Assembly: GCA_024684455.1 (NCBI GenBank)
Contig: JAIKWU010000076.1
Coordinates: 25,645 to 89,644, forward strand
Direction: 5' to 3'
Origin: Bacteroidaceae bacterium
Lineage (GTDB): Bacteria; Bacteroidota; Bacteroidia; Bacteroidales; Bacteroidaceae
DNA length: 64,000 nucleotides
Part shown: positions 33,540-43,389 of the stretch, one piece after another
How the letters are laid out: every line of letters starts with the position of its first letter
Numbering within the stretch: the stretch's first letter is position 1
Translations under genes and position numbers: made by a program
Notes under the pieces: model-generated
Told to the model about the DNA's origin: nothing
Database searches by the model: none
What the model saw: only the letters and a program-made list of their open reading frames with translations

Positions 33540-35426
33540 TTAGTGTCGCATCAGGACGAGAAGGACGTTGATGTCGCTCGGCGAAACACCAGGTATGCGT
33601 GATGCCTGAGCAAGGGTCTCTGGCTGAATGGCAGTAAGTTTCTGTCGCGCTTCGATGGTGATGGAGTTCATTGACAAATAGTCAAACCTTCCTTTGATGC
33701 GGATGTTCTCAAGCCGTTGCATCCGTTCCGCCATTTGGCGTTCACGGAAGATGTAGCCCTTATACTTGATGCGTACCTCTGCAGCCTCGATAAGTTCGTT
33801 GCGCTGGTTGGCGGAGAGCCCATCGCAAAGTCGGTCGATTTCCTTGCGGAAAGGAGCGATGTGGGGTAGGAGGTTTTGAATGGTGAGTTGTGGACGTCCC
33901 AGCAGTTCTTCCAGTTTACAACCTCGCTGGAGTGGGGTAGTGCCCAATGCTTCCAAGACGGGGTTGATGAGCGCAGCGCGTACTGAGAAACTTTCTGAAA
34001 ATGAGACAATTGCATCGATTTTCTCACGTTTTTTCAGCATTCGATCATAACGTTCAAGTGATGCCAAACCGATGTGAAAACTCCGCTCTGTCAGTCGCAT
34101 ATCCGCATCGTCCTGACGGAGGAGGATGCGATACTCAGCACGTGAAGTGAACATGCGATAGGGTTCGTCAACGCCCTTAGTGACAAGGTCGTCAATCAGA
34201 ACACCGATGTAGGCCTCGTCGCGACGGAGGATGAACTCACCTTCGTTGCGTACACGCAATGCAGCGTTGATACCGGCGACGATGCCCTGTCCCGCCGCCT
34301 CTTCGTACCCCGTCGTTCCATTCACCTGTCCAGCAAAGAACAAGTTACGGACGACTTTCGACTCCAGCGTGTGCCGAAGTTGTGTCGGGTCAAAATAGTC
34401 GTACTCGATGGCATAGCCAGGACGATAGCAACGTACGTTTCGTAGCGCAGGAATTTGCTGTAAAGCCTTGATCTGTACGTCCATAGGCAGCGACGAGGAG
34501 AAACCGTTGAGGTACATCTCGTTTGTTTTTTCGCCTTCGGGCTCGAGAAACAGAAGGTGCTGGTCACGGTCGGGAAACGTATGTAATTTCGTCTCGATGC
34601 TGGGGCAGTAACGAGGTCCGATACTCTGGATTTGACCGTTGAAAAGGGGCGAGTCGGCAAAACCTGTCCGCAAAACCTCGTGCACTTTCTCATTCGTATA
34701 ACAAATCCAGCATGGCAGTTGCTTCATCGTTCGCGCTTCGGAGAGGTAGGAGAACGTGTGGAAGTCTGTTTCGCCATCCTGCCGCTCCATCAGCGAAAAA
34801 TCCACGCTGCGGCGGTCGATACGCACGGGTGTCCCCGTCTTCATGCGTCCGTAGCGAATGCCGTGGGCTGCGATGCTCTCGGTCAGGCCCTTGGATGCAG
34901 GCTCCGACATGCGACCGCCTTGCACACGGGTGCGCCCCACGTGCATCAGTCCGTTGAGAAAGGTGCCTGCTGTGATGATGACGCACTGTGCGCGAAACTC
35001 TGCACCGAGCATCGTGTTCACACCAACGATGCTGCCGCAATCGACGACCACTTCCGTCGCCATGTCCTGCCAGATGTCCAGGTTCGGAGTCTCATCGAGC
35101 ATTTCGCGCCAAGTCCAAATAAACTTTTCACGGTCGCACTGGGCTCGAGGGCTCCACATCGCAGGACCTTTCGAGCGGTTGAGCATACGGAACTGAAGCG
35201 CACAGCGGTCGGTCACGATGCCCATCATACCTCCGAGGGCATCGACCTCGCGTACAATCTGGCCTTTGGCGATACCTCCGACAGCAGGATTGCAACTCAT
35301 CTGCGCAATTTTGTTCATGTCGATGGTCATCAGACAGGTGCGCACACCCATCCGTGCTGCAGCCGATGCCGCCTCACAGCCTGCATGGCCTGCGCCGATG
35401 ACGAGGACGTCGTACTGGAATGTCAT
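33540..35426 (-). CDS. mnmG: tRNA uridine-5-carboxymethylaminomethyl modification enzyme MnmG
   Basis: With MnmE it modifies the wobble uridine of several tRNAs; FAD-dependent and cytosolic. 628 aa from ATG 35426 (TFQYDVLVIGAGHAGCEAA), the FAD-binding start; the upstream 24 codons overlap a TACCTTTG -7 element. Other marks are NPAVGGIAKGQIVREVDALG, GTFLNGLMHVG and GQVNGTTGYEEAAGQG. The gene, also called gidA, lies near oriC in many bacteria, which fits the parS sites and DnaA-box cluster here. First gene of mnmG-apt-uvrC-dtd-deoC. Confidence 0.97.
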   Translation of the reverse strand: MTFQYDVLVIGAGHAGCEAASAAARMGVRTCLMTIDMNKIAQMSCNPAVGGIAKGQIVREVDALGGMMGIVTDRCALQFRMLNRSKGPAMWSPRAQCDREKFIWTWREMLDETPNLDIWQDMATEVVVDCGSIVGVNTMLGAEFRAQCVIITAGTFLNGLMHVGRTRVQGGRMSEPASKGLTESIAAHGIRYGRMKTGTPVRIDRRSVDFSLMERQDGETDFHTFSYLSEARTMKQLPCWICYTNEKVHEVLRTGFADSPLFNGQIQSIGPRYCPSIETKLHTFPDRDQHLLFLEPEGEKTNEMYLNGFSSSLPMDVQIKALQQIPALRNVRCYRPGYAIEYDYFDPTQLRHTLESKVVRNLFFAGQVNGTTGYEEAAGQGIVAGINAALRVRNEGEFILRRDEAYIGVLIDDLVTKGVDEPYRMFTSRAEYRILLRQDDADMRLTERSFHIGLASLERYDRMLKKREKIDAIVSFSESFSVRAALINPVLEALGTTPLQRGCKLEELLGRPQLTIQNLLPHIAPFRKEIDRLCDGLSANQRNELIEAAEVRIKYKGYIFRERQMAERMQRLENIRIKGRFDYLSMNSITIEARQKLTAIQPETLAQASRIPGVSPSDINVLLVLMRH

Positions 35427-35552
35427 GCTCAGAGAATAGTCGTGAAAAAGTTTTCGGATGACAAAGGTACGAATTTTTTTTCTCAAAACTTCCTTCAACC
35501 TAAAAAAAAGATACTGAACTCAGGAAAATGAAAAATGTACTGAAAAGGTCAT

Positions 35553-35633
35553 CCAAGTGCTTGGAAAAATATCTCCAAGTGCTTAGCGTACGAACGCCAA
35601 GTGCTTAGCGTGAATTTTCCAAGCACTTGGAGG
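35553..35633. repeat. Intergenic 22-bp-pitch repeat array, TAAGCACTTGG type, copy 2
   Basis: Read on the minus strand this repeats copy 1 at 2921-3001: an outer inverted CCAAG unit, then ACGCTAAGCACTTGG units with the shared spacers AAAATTCACGC and CGTTCG, then a T-run and an inverted CCAAGCACTTGG. Cores are about 20-22 nt apart. Confidence 0.85.
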
Positions 35634-35681
35634 TGCATCTGTGGTTCGGTGCGCGTATTTCGATAAAATATGTTAATTTAT

Positions 35682-35712
35682 TTTGCTGTGCAGTGCGTAT
35701 TGATTATCTTTG
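35682..35712 (+). promoter_or_regulatory. Promoter of the GH127 gene
   Basis: TTTG, 19 nt, TATCTTTG, ending 55 nt before the ATG at 35768. Confidence 0.8.
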
Positions 35713-35767
35713 CATGGTAAAAATGCTAACTAATACTCACATTATTTTTAATATAATAAAACTACGT

Positions 35768-38218
35768 ATGACAACCATCAAGAGAGTTTTCTTTATTGCT
35801 CTTTTTGTTGTCGGACTTGGCAGTCTGGCACATGCACAGAGCGACAAGTCGGGCTATCCCATTACGCCCGTGCCGTTTACGGCTGTAAAAGTAACCCCTG
35901 GCACGTTCTGGGGACAGCGTCTGCAAGCCAGCCGTGAAGTGACCATTCCGCTTGCCTTCAGCAAGTGTGAGAGCGAACGCCGCTACACCAACTTCTCGCA
36001 GGCAGCCGAGCATCTGAAAGACCCGTCGAAGGTGTTCAATGTGGACGGTGTGATGGGCTATTCGTTCGACGACACCGACCCGTACAAGACATTGGAGGGT
36101 GCAGCCTACTTGTTGCAGACCTATCCCAATGCGCAGTTCAAGGGGAAGAGCCTCAACGCCTATTGCGACAGCGTCATCGCCGTGATTGCCTCGGCACAGG
36201 AGCCCGACGGCTATCTGTACACGGCTCGCACGCAGAACCCCGAGCATCCGCACGGATGGGCCGGCGACCGCCGCTGGTCGAAGGTCGAGGACCTGAGCCA
36301 CGAGTTCTACAACCTGGGCCACCTGTGTGAGGCCGCCGTCGCCCACTACAATGCGACGGGCAAGAAAAACCTGCTCAACATCGCCATCAAGTTTGCCGAC
36401 TGTGTCTGCCGTGAAGTCGGACCCAACCCAGGTCAGGCTTGCGTCGTGCCTGGTCACCAGATTGCCGAGATGGGCTTGGCCAAATTGTATCTCGCCACGG
36501 GCAACAAGAAATACCTCGAGCAGGCGAAGTTCTTCCTCGACTATCGTGGGAAGACCACCATCAAGACCGAGTATTCGCAGAGCCACAAGCCTGTGCTCGA
36601 ACAGGATGAAGCCGTCGGTCACGCCGTCCGCGCCGGCTACATGTATGCCGGTATGGCCGACGTGGCTGCGCTGACGGGCGACCAAGGCTATATTGATGCC
36701 ATCGACCGCATCTGGGACAACATCATCCAGAAAAAGTACTACATCACGGGTGGCGTCGGTGCCACTTCGTCGGGTGAGGCCTTCGGACGCAACTACCAAC
36801 TGCCCAATATGTCAGCCTACTGCGAAACCTGCGCCGCCATCGCTCAGGTCTATCTCAACTACCGACTCTTCCTGCTGCACGGCGACAGTAAATACTATGA
36901 TGCCCTGGAGCGTACGCTCTATAACGGTGTCATCAGCGGCATCTCGATTGACGGCGGACGTTTCTTCTATCCCAACCCCCTGCAGTCGATGGGCCAGCAT
37001 CAGCGTCAGGCATGGTTCGGCTGCGCCTGCTGCCCATCGAACGCCGCACGCTTCATCCCTTCGCTGCCTCAGTACATCTATGCCGTCAAGGATAATTCTT
37101 TCTACGTGAACCTCTTTGCAGGCAATGAGACACAGGTGAAGGTAGGTGGCAAGAAAATCACGTTCGAGCAGAAGACCAACTACCCGTGGGACGGCGACGT
37201 GGAAATGACGATGAAAAAGGCCAGCGGCCAGTTCGCCCTCAACATCCGCATCCCGGGCTGGGTACGCGGCGAAGTCGTACCGAGCGACCTCTACACTTAC
37301 ATCGATGGCAAACACCTCGGCTACAGCGTGAAGGTCAACGGCCAGGAAGTGAAGAGCGCACTGAAGGACGGCTACTTCATCATCGACCGCAAGTGGAAGA
37401 GCGGCGACAAGGTGCAGGTTCACTTCGACATGGAGCCACGTCTCGTCAAGGCCAACGGTCGCGTACAGGCCGACAAGGGACGTGCCGAAATCGAGCGCGG
37501 ACCGCTGGTTTACTGCGCTGAATGGCCCGACAACACGTGCGACGTACTCAGCGTCCTGCTCAACCAAGAACCACAGTTCACGATGGGCACCAAAGACATC
37601 ATGAACACGACGGTGCAGACTCTGACCACTGATGCACAGACGCTCACATTCGACGAGCGTGGTCGTCTAACTGCCAAAGACGAGCGACTGACCCTCATTC
37701 CTTATTATGCATGGGCACACCGTGGCTCTGGCAACATGGCAGTCTGGCTGCCCATCGACCTGAGTGCCACGACACCTGCCCTGCCGCCCAGTCTGGCCAG
37801 CGAAAGTAAGGTCGAGGCCTCGTCGCGCCGTATGCCTGCCCTGTCGGCCGTCAACGACCGCCTCGTGCCTGCAGATGCCGACGACCGCAGCGTTCCTTAT
37901 ACCCACTGGTGGCCGAAGAACAACTCGACCGAGTGGCTTTCGTACACCTTCAAGGAACCTGCCACCATCTCCAGCAGCACGGTTTACTGGTACGACGACC
38001 AGCCATGGCAGGGCTGCAAGGTGCCCGACGCATGGAAACTGTACTACAAGAACGACGCTGGCGAATGGGTAGAGGTGCAGAACCCCACCAACTACGGAAC
38101 GGTGAAGGGTGCCGCCAACACCGTCAACTTCACGCCGGTACGCACCACCGCCGTGAAACTCGAAATTGTTCAGCCCGCCGACAAGTCTTGCGGCGTGTAT
38201 GAGTGGAGCGTGAAGTAA
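35768..38218 (+). CDS. GH127 beta-L-arabinofuranosidase-like glycoside hydrolase
   Basis: 816 aa from ATG 35768 (TTIKRVFFIALFVVGLGSLA signal peptide, cleavage near AHAQ). The catalytic (alpha/alpha) barrel (former DUF1680) covers about residues 30-560. The zinc-thiolate site of GH127 is visible: Glu353 and Cys355 in YCETCA and Cys419, Cys421 and Cys422 in GCACCPSNAAR, where the middle Cys would be the nucleophile. The C-terminal 170 residues (EPATISSSTVYWYDDQPWQG) look like a discoidin/CBM32-type sugar-binding module. It probably releases beta-arabinofuranose from plant or hydroxyproline-linked arabinans in the periplasm. Preceded by its own promoter and followed by a terminator. Confidence 0.92.
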   Translation: MTTIKRVFFIALFVVGLGSLAHAQSDKSGYPITPVPFTAVKVTPGTFWGQRLQASREVTIPLAFSKCESERRYTNFSQAAEHLKDPSKVFNVDGVMGYSFDDTDPYKTLEGAAYLLQTYPNAQFKGKSLNAYCDSVIAVIASAQEPDGYLYTARTQNPEHPHGWAGDRRWSKVEDLSHEFYNLGHLCEAAVAHYNATGKKNLLNIAIKFADCVCREVGPNPGQACVVPGHQIAEMGLAKLYLATGNKKYLEQAKFFLDYRGKTTIKTEYSQSHKPVLEQDEAVGHAVRAGYMYAGMADVAALTGDQGYIDAIDRIWDNIIQKKYYITGGVGATSSGEAFGRNYQLPNMSAYCETCAAIAQVYLNYRLFLLHGDSKYYDALERTLYNGVISGISIDGGRFFYPNPLQSMGQHQRQAWFGCACCPSNAARFIPSLPQYIYAVKDNSFYVNLFAGNETQVKVGGKKITFEQKTNYPWDGDVEMTMKKASGQFALNIRIPGWVRGEVVPSDLYTYIDGKHLGYSVKVNGQEVKSALKDGYFIIDRKWKSGDKVQVHFDMEPRLVKANGRVQADKGRAEIERGPLVYCAEWPDNTCDVLSVLLNQEPQFTMGTKDIMNTTVQTLTTDAQTLTFDERGRLTAKDERLTLIPYYAWAHRGSGNMAVWLPIDLSATTPALPPSLASESKVEASSRRMPALSAVNDRLVPADADDRSVPYTHWWPKNNSTEWLSYTFKEPATISSSTVYWYDDQPWQGCKVPDAWKLYYKNDAGEWVEVQNPTNYGTVKGAANTVNFTPVRTTAVKLEIVQPADKSCGVYEWSVK

Positions 38219-38230
38219 AAAGGAACTTAT

Positions 38231-38279
38231 ATACAAAAAAAGGGCTACCTTGTCATGTTGAGGTAGTCCTTTTTGTATG
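38231..38279. terminator. Bidirectional terminator between GH127 and CotH genes
   Basis: ATACAAAAA, AGGGCTACCT, a 10-nt loop, AGGTAGTCCT and TTTTTGTAT form a long stem flanked by A and T runs, between convergent genes. Confidence 0.85.
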
Positions 38280-38289
38280 TAAGTCTGTC

Positions 38290-40287
38290 TTACTTGCTGA
38301 ATTTAGCACTGCGTGTCTTTCCGCTCACATTCCACGACACGATATAGATGCCAGTGGGAAGGTCGGCAACGGAGAGAGTTTCGCTGGCGCGGAAAGAGCG
38401 CAGACGTGTGCCGTCGGCTGCATAGACGGTTGCTGTGAAGGTAAGTTGAGCGGGGTCTTCTGCAGCGAAATGCAGTTGATGGAGCAGGGGGTTGTAGGCC
38501 ATTGCATAGGCTTCGGGCTCGGTCACGCTGGCGATGTCTGTTTCGGGTCCGTCGTCGGGAAGAGGCTCTGTTGGGGTGATTCGCCACAGCCGGTTGCCAC
38601 TCGATGAATTGGCAGCATTGGTGGTGTAACTGAGGATGGGCGTACCGTTGGCTGAACCGCCACCGCTGAGATTGGCTGTGTGTTCTGTAGCAGGATTGAT
38701 GAGGTTGTACAGTCCGTCGGTTCCTTGTGGACGGAGTGTCCAAAGTTGCCGCATATCAGTGCTGTCAGGAGTTGCTACACAGAGTTGAGTACCTACGTTG
38801 GTAGTTGCCGTCGATTCACCTTCGGTGGGGTCGCAAAGTGCCAGTCCGTCCATTCGGCTTTGGATGAAGAAATAGTCGCCGACAGGTGTTATGGTCCATT
38901 CCTGTGTCAGACGTTCTTTGTCGTCGGCCCATCCGCACACGTTGTCGTCGTTGCGGTCGAAGAGCGTCGATGTGCGTGAGTTGCGAATGGTGTAATAGTA
39001 GCGTTCAGCGTGGAAGGGTGGGGTAGGTTCTTTCACTCTCTTCGACTCAAATGCCGTTGCAAGCCAGTCGATGTGCTGGTCGATAAAATTCTTCAGGTCG
39101 GTGATGTACTGGTCGTACGACGAATAGAGCACTATTTCGTGGTACATGCGCGTCTGAATACCCCATTTCCGATAGTTGAGTTGCTGTGATTCTTGCAACA
39201 ATTCGGTGAGACTGTCAATCTTCTCAAAGAGAAAACCTTTCATGTTGCCGTCAACCACCTCTTTGAATCGGTTGCAGACAAGTCGCCCAAACCAAGGGTC
39301 CTGCCACATTCGGTTCACCCATTCCTTCATGTCTCCGTAGCCGTCGTTCGACATAAGGCGGCGCACGTTGCCGCTGATACGATAGTCATTGTCGTATGCG
39401 ATGTCGTAGTCCCACAATGGGCCGAAATATAAGGTGCTATCTTGACGGTCTTTATAGAAATAGGTGCTGTAGTAGCCGTCGATGTTCGCCGACACTTCGG
39501 TGGCAATCAACCAGTTGACAAGCGAAAGGGAATCGACCCAGTGGTGGTAGCCTTTCTCCGGATCGGTAAAGTCGTCACCGAAGAGCACCGTCTCAAAGTT
39601 ATTGATATAGTCGCGGATATATTGGTTTTGGCTCGAAGCGATTTCTTCTTCGTCAGGATAGTGTATTCGCACGGGCAGTCCGTGGCTCGACCAGAACGTG
39701 TTGCCGTCGGCAAAACCATCGACTTCGAGCAGGTAGCCTCCCGTGATGTCACTTGTCTCGGTGAGTGGATAGTCCTGCTCGGCGATGTTCACACGATGGG
39801 CCCTTACTTCCACCTGGTCGCTGATTTGGTAGTTGCCCTGGAATGTGCCATTGAGGGTAAGGTCGGCAAATATGGCTGCTGGGTTGTTTTTGAGTCCGAG
39901 CCATTCGCCCATCTCACGAGTGACGGCGTTGCGTATCAGTGTCTTGTCGGCAGCATTGGCCAGCAGCGTCCACTTCTTGGCACGTGCGTAACCCTTGCCC
40001 AGAAATTTCTGCTTGATAGGAAACTTGATCCTGTACGGCTTCTTCGCCAGCGACCACGTGGAATTGCCGCGTCCACGTATCGACACCGAATCGTAGCGCA
40101 CAACATTGTCCGTCTCGTTGACATACCACAGTGTCGAATTGATGTATTGTTCCTTGCTCGTGATGGCACGTCCATTTTCGGTCTGGATGTAGATATGGGG
40201 CAGGTTTGTCACACGTTCGTATGTCTGTCCGTGCATCTTAATTCCTGTCAACAGGCACAAAAGGAGCAGTATTTGGATTTTCTTCAT
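38290..40287 (-). CDS. Secreted CotH-family protein kinase-like protein
   Basis: 665 aa. Signal peptide KIQILLLLCLLTGIKMHG. The CotH domain covers about residues 35-390: SIRGRGNSTWSLAKKPYRIK, WTLLANAADKTLIRN and the catalytic-type motif YFGPLWDYDIAYDNDYR. A ricin-like or beta-trefoil region follows (about 430-570: DYFFIQSRMDGLALCDPTEG, QLWTLRPQGTDGLYNLINPA). The tail GIYIVSWNVSGKTRSAKFSK resembles a type IX sorting signal. The target is unknown; CotH proteins phosphorylate secreted proteins in spore formers and are widespread in gut Bacteroidota. Confidence 0.88.
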   Translation of the reverse strand: MKKIQILLLLCLLTGIKMHGQTYERVTNLPHIYIQTENGRAITSKEQYINSTLWYVNETDNVVRYDSVSIRGRGNSTWSLAKKPYRIKFPIKQKFLGKGYARAKKWTLLANAADKTLIRNAVTREMGEWLGLKNNPAAIFADLTLNGTFQGNYQISDQVEVRAHRVNIAEQDYPLTETSDITGGYLLEVDGFADGNTFWSSHGLPVRIHYPDEEEIASSQNQYIRDYINNFETVLFGDDFTDPEKGYHHWVDSLSLVNWLIATEVSANIDGYYSTYFYKDRQDSTLYFGPLWDYDIAYDNDYRISGNVRRLMSNDGYGDMKEWVNRMWQDPWFGRLVCNRFKEVVDGNMKGFLFEKIDSLTELLQESQQLNYRKWGIQTRMYHEIVLYSSYDQYITDLKNFIDQHIDWLATAFESKRVKEPTPPFHAERYYYTIRNSRTSTLFDRNDDNVCGWADDKERLTQEWTITPVGDYFFIQSRMDGLALCDPTEGESTATTNVGTQLCVATPDSTDMRQLWTLRPQGTDGLYNLINPATEHTANLSGGGSANGTPILSYTTNAANSSSGNRLWRITPTEPLPDDGPETDIASVTEPEAYAMAYNPLLHQLHFAAEDPAQLTFTATVYAADGTRLRSFRASETLSVADLPTGIYIVSWNVSGKTRSAKFSK

Positions 40288-40497
40288 AACATTTTGCGGT
40301 TTAACGGTTTAACGGTTTTGCATTTGTTGCATCACGCTGTAGTTGCCGCCTCGCATCACTGCATCTTGGGATGGCAAAGTTCGCCATTTTTTTTCAAATA
40401 ATGTGCACGCCCAGACGAAAAAGTATGATTTTCAGCGATTTTCATGCTTAAACAGAATTATTTTCGTACCTTTGCAGCGAACAAAAAGGTAAAAAGT

Positions 40498-42420
40498 ATG
40501 ACATTTGAACAGTTGGGCGTGTCGGAGGAGATACGCCGTGCGATTGAAGAACTGGGGTATGTAGAACCTATGCCCGTGCAAGAGCAAGTGATTCCCTACC
40601 TGCTCGGCAATAACAACGACGTAGTGGCTCTTGCCCAGACAGGAACAGGCAAGACGGCTGCTTACGGACTGCCACTGCTGCAGAAAATCAGCCTGAATGA
40701 AGGCATCGAGGAAACCAAATACGAAGGTATCCGTGTGCAGGCACTCATCCTCTCGCCTACACGCGAACTCTGTCTGCAAATCACCGACGACCTCAAGTCG
40801 TATTCTAAATACATTGACGGACTTCATGTCCTCGCTGTCTATGGAGGTGCAAGCATCGAGTCGCAGATACGCCAGTTGAAAAAAGGCGTGCAGGTTATCG
40901 TCGCCACGCCTGGCCGACTGGTTGATCTCATGGAGCGCGGTGTGGCACGTCTCGACCACGTAGAGAACGTCGTGCTCGACGAAGCCGACGAGATGTTGTC
41001 AATGGGCTTCTCCGAAAGCATCGACACCATTCTCGAACGTGTACCCAAAGAGCGAAACACCCTGCTCTTCTCCGCCACCATGAGCCGCGAAATCGAGCGC
41101 ATCAGCAAGAACTATCTGCACGATGCAAAGGAAATCGTCGTCGGCAGTCGCAATGAAGGCGCTGAAAACGTCAACCACATCTATTATCTCGTGCAGGCAC
41201 GCGACAAGTACAATGCCCTTAAGCGTATTGCTGACTATTATCCCGAAATCTATGCCATCATCTTCTGCCGTACACGCATGGAGACACAGGAAATCGCCGA
41301 CAAACTCATTCGCGACGGCTACAACGCCGAGTCGCTTCACGGTGAACTCTCGCAGGCACAACGCGACCTAACGATGGGAAAGTTCCGCAACCACCATATC
41401 CAGTTGCTCGTCGCTACTGACGTAGCAGCCCGCGGACTTGATGTCGATAGCCTCACCCATGTCATCAACTATGGCCTGCCCGACGACATAGAAAGTTATA
41501 CACACCGCTCAGGACGAACGGGACGTGCCGGCAAGACGGGAACGAGCATCTGCATCATTCACGTAAAGGAACGCCACAAAGTACGCGCCATCGAAAAGCA
41601 GATTGGAAAGGAATTTGTCGCAGGTAACCTACCGTCGGCACAGGAAATCTGCCAGAAGCAATTGATGAAAGTCATCGACGACATTGAGAAGGTGGAAATC
41701 AATGAAGAGATGATTGCACCCTTCCTGCCCGACATCTACCGTAAGTACGAACTCATGGAGAAAGACGACATCGTCAAGAAAATGGTATCAATGGAATTCA
41801 ACAAGTTCCTCAACTACTATAAAAACGCACCTGAAATCATTCAGCCGACGGGCAACGGACGTGAACAAGCCGATGTTGTTTCCAAGCGACGTAAAGGCGG
41901 TGAGCGACGCAGCGAAGGTCGCCAGCGCAGCGGTGAGGCTGAACCAGGCTACACACGCCTCTTCATCAACATCGGCAAAATGGACCGCCTCACCCCACGC
42001 GCCTTCATGGGATTCCTCAATCGCGTCAGCCGCGGTCAGCAGTTCCAAATAGGCCGCATCGACCTGATGAAGACGTTCTCCTTCTTCGAAGTGCCCAGTG
42101 AACAGGCACAGGCTGTTCTCCACACCCTCAACCACGCTGAATACGATGGCCGTCCCGTCAACGTCGAAATCACCGAGAAGTCAGGCGGTGGAAAAGCACA
42201 AAGTTTCAGGCGTAGCGAACGTCAGCAGCATCCAGCCGAACGTCGTATGGAGAAAAAATCAAAGCGCCAGCCACGCCAGCAGGACGACAATCCGTTTCCA
42301 CCCGACTATCCCTTCCCCAAGAACAAAAAAGGCCGTCCAGAGTGGGCACAATTCTTTGAAGGACAAGTAGAAGAACAACCCTTCTACGGACAATTCACCA
42401 AAAGGAAAAAGAAAAAATAA
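40498..42420 (+). CDS. DEAD-box ATP-dependent RNA helicase (DbpA-type C-terminus)
   Basis: 640 aa from ATG 40498; the 18-codon extension overlaps the TACCTTTG -7 element at 40467. Helicase motifs: Q-motif and ALAQTGTGKTAAYGLPLL, PTRELCLQI, LDEADEML, FSATMS, and C-terminal VATDVAARGLDVDSLTHVIN and HRSGRTGRAGKTG. After about residue 470 comes a basic linker (KRRKGGERRSEGRQRSGE), then a DbpA-like RNA-binding fold (YTRLFINIGKMDRLTPRAFM). It ends in a Lys/Arg-rich tail. Likely roles are ribosome assembly or RNA turnover. It lies 6 nt before the carbamoyltransferase gene. Confidence 0.93.
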   Translation: MTFEQLGVSEEIRRAIEELGYVEPMPVQEQVIPYLLGNNNDVVALAQTGTGKTAAYGLPLLQKISLNEGIEETKYEGIRVQALILSPTRELCLQITDDLKSYSKYIDGLHVLAVYGGASIESQIRQLKKGVQVIVATPGRLVDLMERGVARLDHVENVVLDEADEMLSMGFSESIDTILERVPKERNTLLFSATMSREIERISKNYLHDAKEIVVGSRNEGAENVNHIYYLVQARDKYNALKRIADYYPEIYAIIFCRTRMETQEIADKLIRDGYNAESLHGELSQAQRDLTMGKFRNHHIQLLVATDVAARGLDVDSLTHVINYGLPDDIESYTHRSGRTGRAGKTGTSICIIHVKERHKVRAIEKQIGKEFVAGNLPSAQEICQKQLMKVIDDIEKVEINEEMIAPFLPDIYRKYELMEKDDIVKKMVSMEFNKFLNYYKNAPEIIQPTGNGREQADVVSKRRKGGERRSEGRQRSGEAEPGYTRLFINIGKMDRLTPRAFMGFLNRVSRGQQFQIGRIDLMKTFSFFEVPSEQAQAVLHTLNHAEYDGRPVNVEITEKSGGGKAQSFRRSERQQHPAERRMEKKSKRQPRQQDDNPFPPDYPFPKNKKGRPEWAQFFEGQVEEQPFYGQFTKRKKKK

Positions 42421-42426
42421 ACCGAC

Positions 42427-43389
42427 ATGAAAGTTTTTTAGCACGTACAAGACCTCGGCGACCTCAGCGCAGCCCTGAAGGAAGCCCAGCATATCAAGCA
42501 AGATCGTTTTCAGTATCAGCACCTCGGACGCAACAAGACTGCCCTGCTCATCTTCTTCAACAACAGCCTCCGTACCCGTCTTTCCACTCAGAAGGCTGCT
42601 ATGAACCTCGGCATGAACGTCATTGTGCTCGACGTTAACCAAGGCGCTTGGAAACTTGAAACAGAGCGAGGTGTCATCATGGATGGCGACAAGAGCGAAC
42701 ACCTGCTCGAAGCCATTCCCGTCATGGGCAGTTACTGCGACCTTATCGGTGTGCGTTCCTTCGCCACGTTCGAGAGCCGAAAGGACGACTACGAAGAGAA
42801 AATACTTAACCAGTTCATCCGCTACAGCGGCCGACCCGTCTTCTTCATGGAAAGTGCCACAGTACATCCGCTGCAGGCCTTTGCCGACCTGATCACCATC
42901 GAAGAATACAAGCGTAGCCAACGTCCCAAAGTTGTACTGACGTGGGCACCTCATCCCAAGGCACTGCCGCAAGCCGTGCCCAATTCCTTTGCCGAATGGA
43001 TGCGGGCAGCCGACGTAGATTTCGTCGTCACACATCCTAAAGGCTACGAACTCGACCCACAATTCGTCGGTGACGCCCGTGTCGAATACGATCAGATGCG
43101 TGCCTTCGAGGGTGCCGACTTCATTTACGCGAAAAACTGGAGTTGTCCAGGAGTGACACGCCCCGAGGACTATGGCAAAGTTCTCTCCACCGACAGTTCG
43201 TGGACCGTAGATGCCGCCCACATGGCAGTGACCAACAATGCCTTCTTCATGCATTGTCTGCCTGTGCGCCGCAACATGATTGTCAGCGATGACGTCATCG
43301 AGGCACCCACCAGCATAGTCATTCCTGAAGCAGCCAACCGCGAAATTTCCGCACAGGTAGTCCTGAAACGGATGCTGGAAACGCTCTAA
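42427..43389 (+). pseudogene. argF': N-succinyl/acetylornithine carbamoyltransferase gene with in-frame TAG at codon 5
   Basis: From ATG 42427 the reading is MKVF, TAG (42439-42441), HVQDLGDLSAALKEA and on in one frame to 43389, 320 codons. The part after the stop matches the Bacteroides N-succinylornithine carbamoyltransferase, including GRNKTALLIFFNNSLRTRLS (the carbamoyl-phosphate site), GAWKLETERGVIMDGD and FMHCLPVRRNM. The first ATG after the TAG is 42601, which would leave out the carbamoyl-phosphate site. So the gene is either broken, read through or reinitiated, or the base is a sequence error (a Tyr codon TAT/TAC would need one change). The product acts in arginine synthesis. Flanked by the helicase and M16 genes (M16 ATG directly follows the stop). 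Confidence 0.85.

Larger units (their letters stand above)
35427..35767. other. Divergent intergenic region mnmG/GH127 with repeat array and promoter
   Basis: 341 nt. It holds an mnmG -7 element (TACCTTTG on the minus strand at 35462-35469), the TAAGCACTTGG array (35553-35633) and the GH127 promoter (35682-35712). No gene. Confidence 0.7.

Noticed and set aside
42427-42441. TAG recoded as an amino acid throughout the genome
   Set aside because: Other genes here, such as the sigma factor (4771) and the small oriC-side gene (46980), end in TAG, so TAG is a stop.
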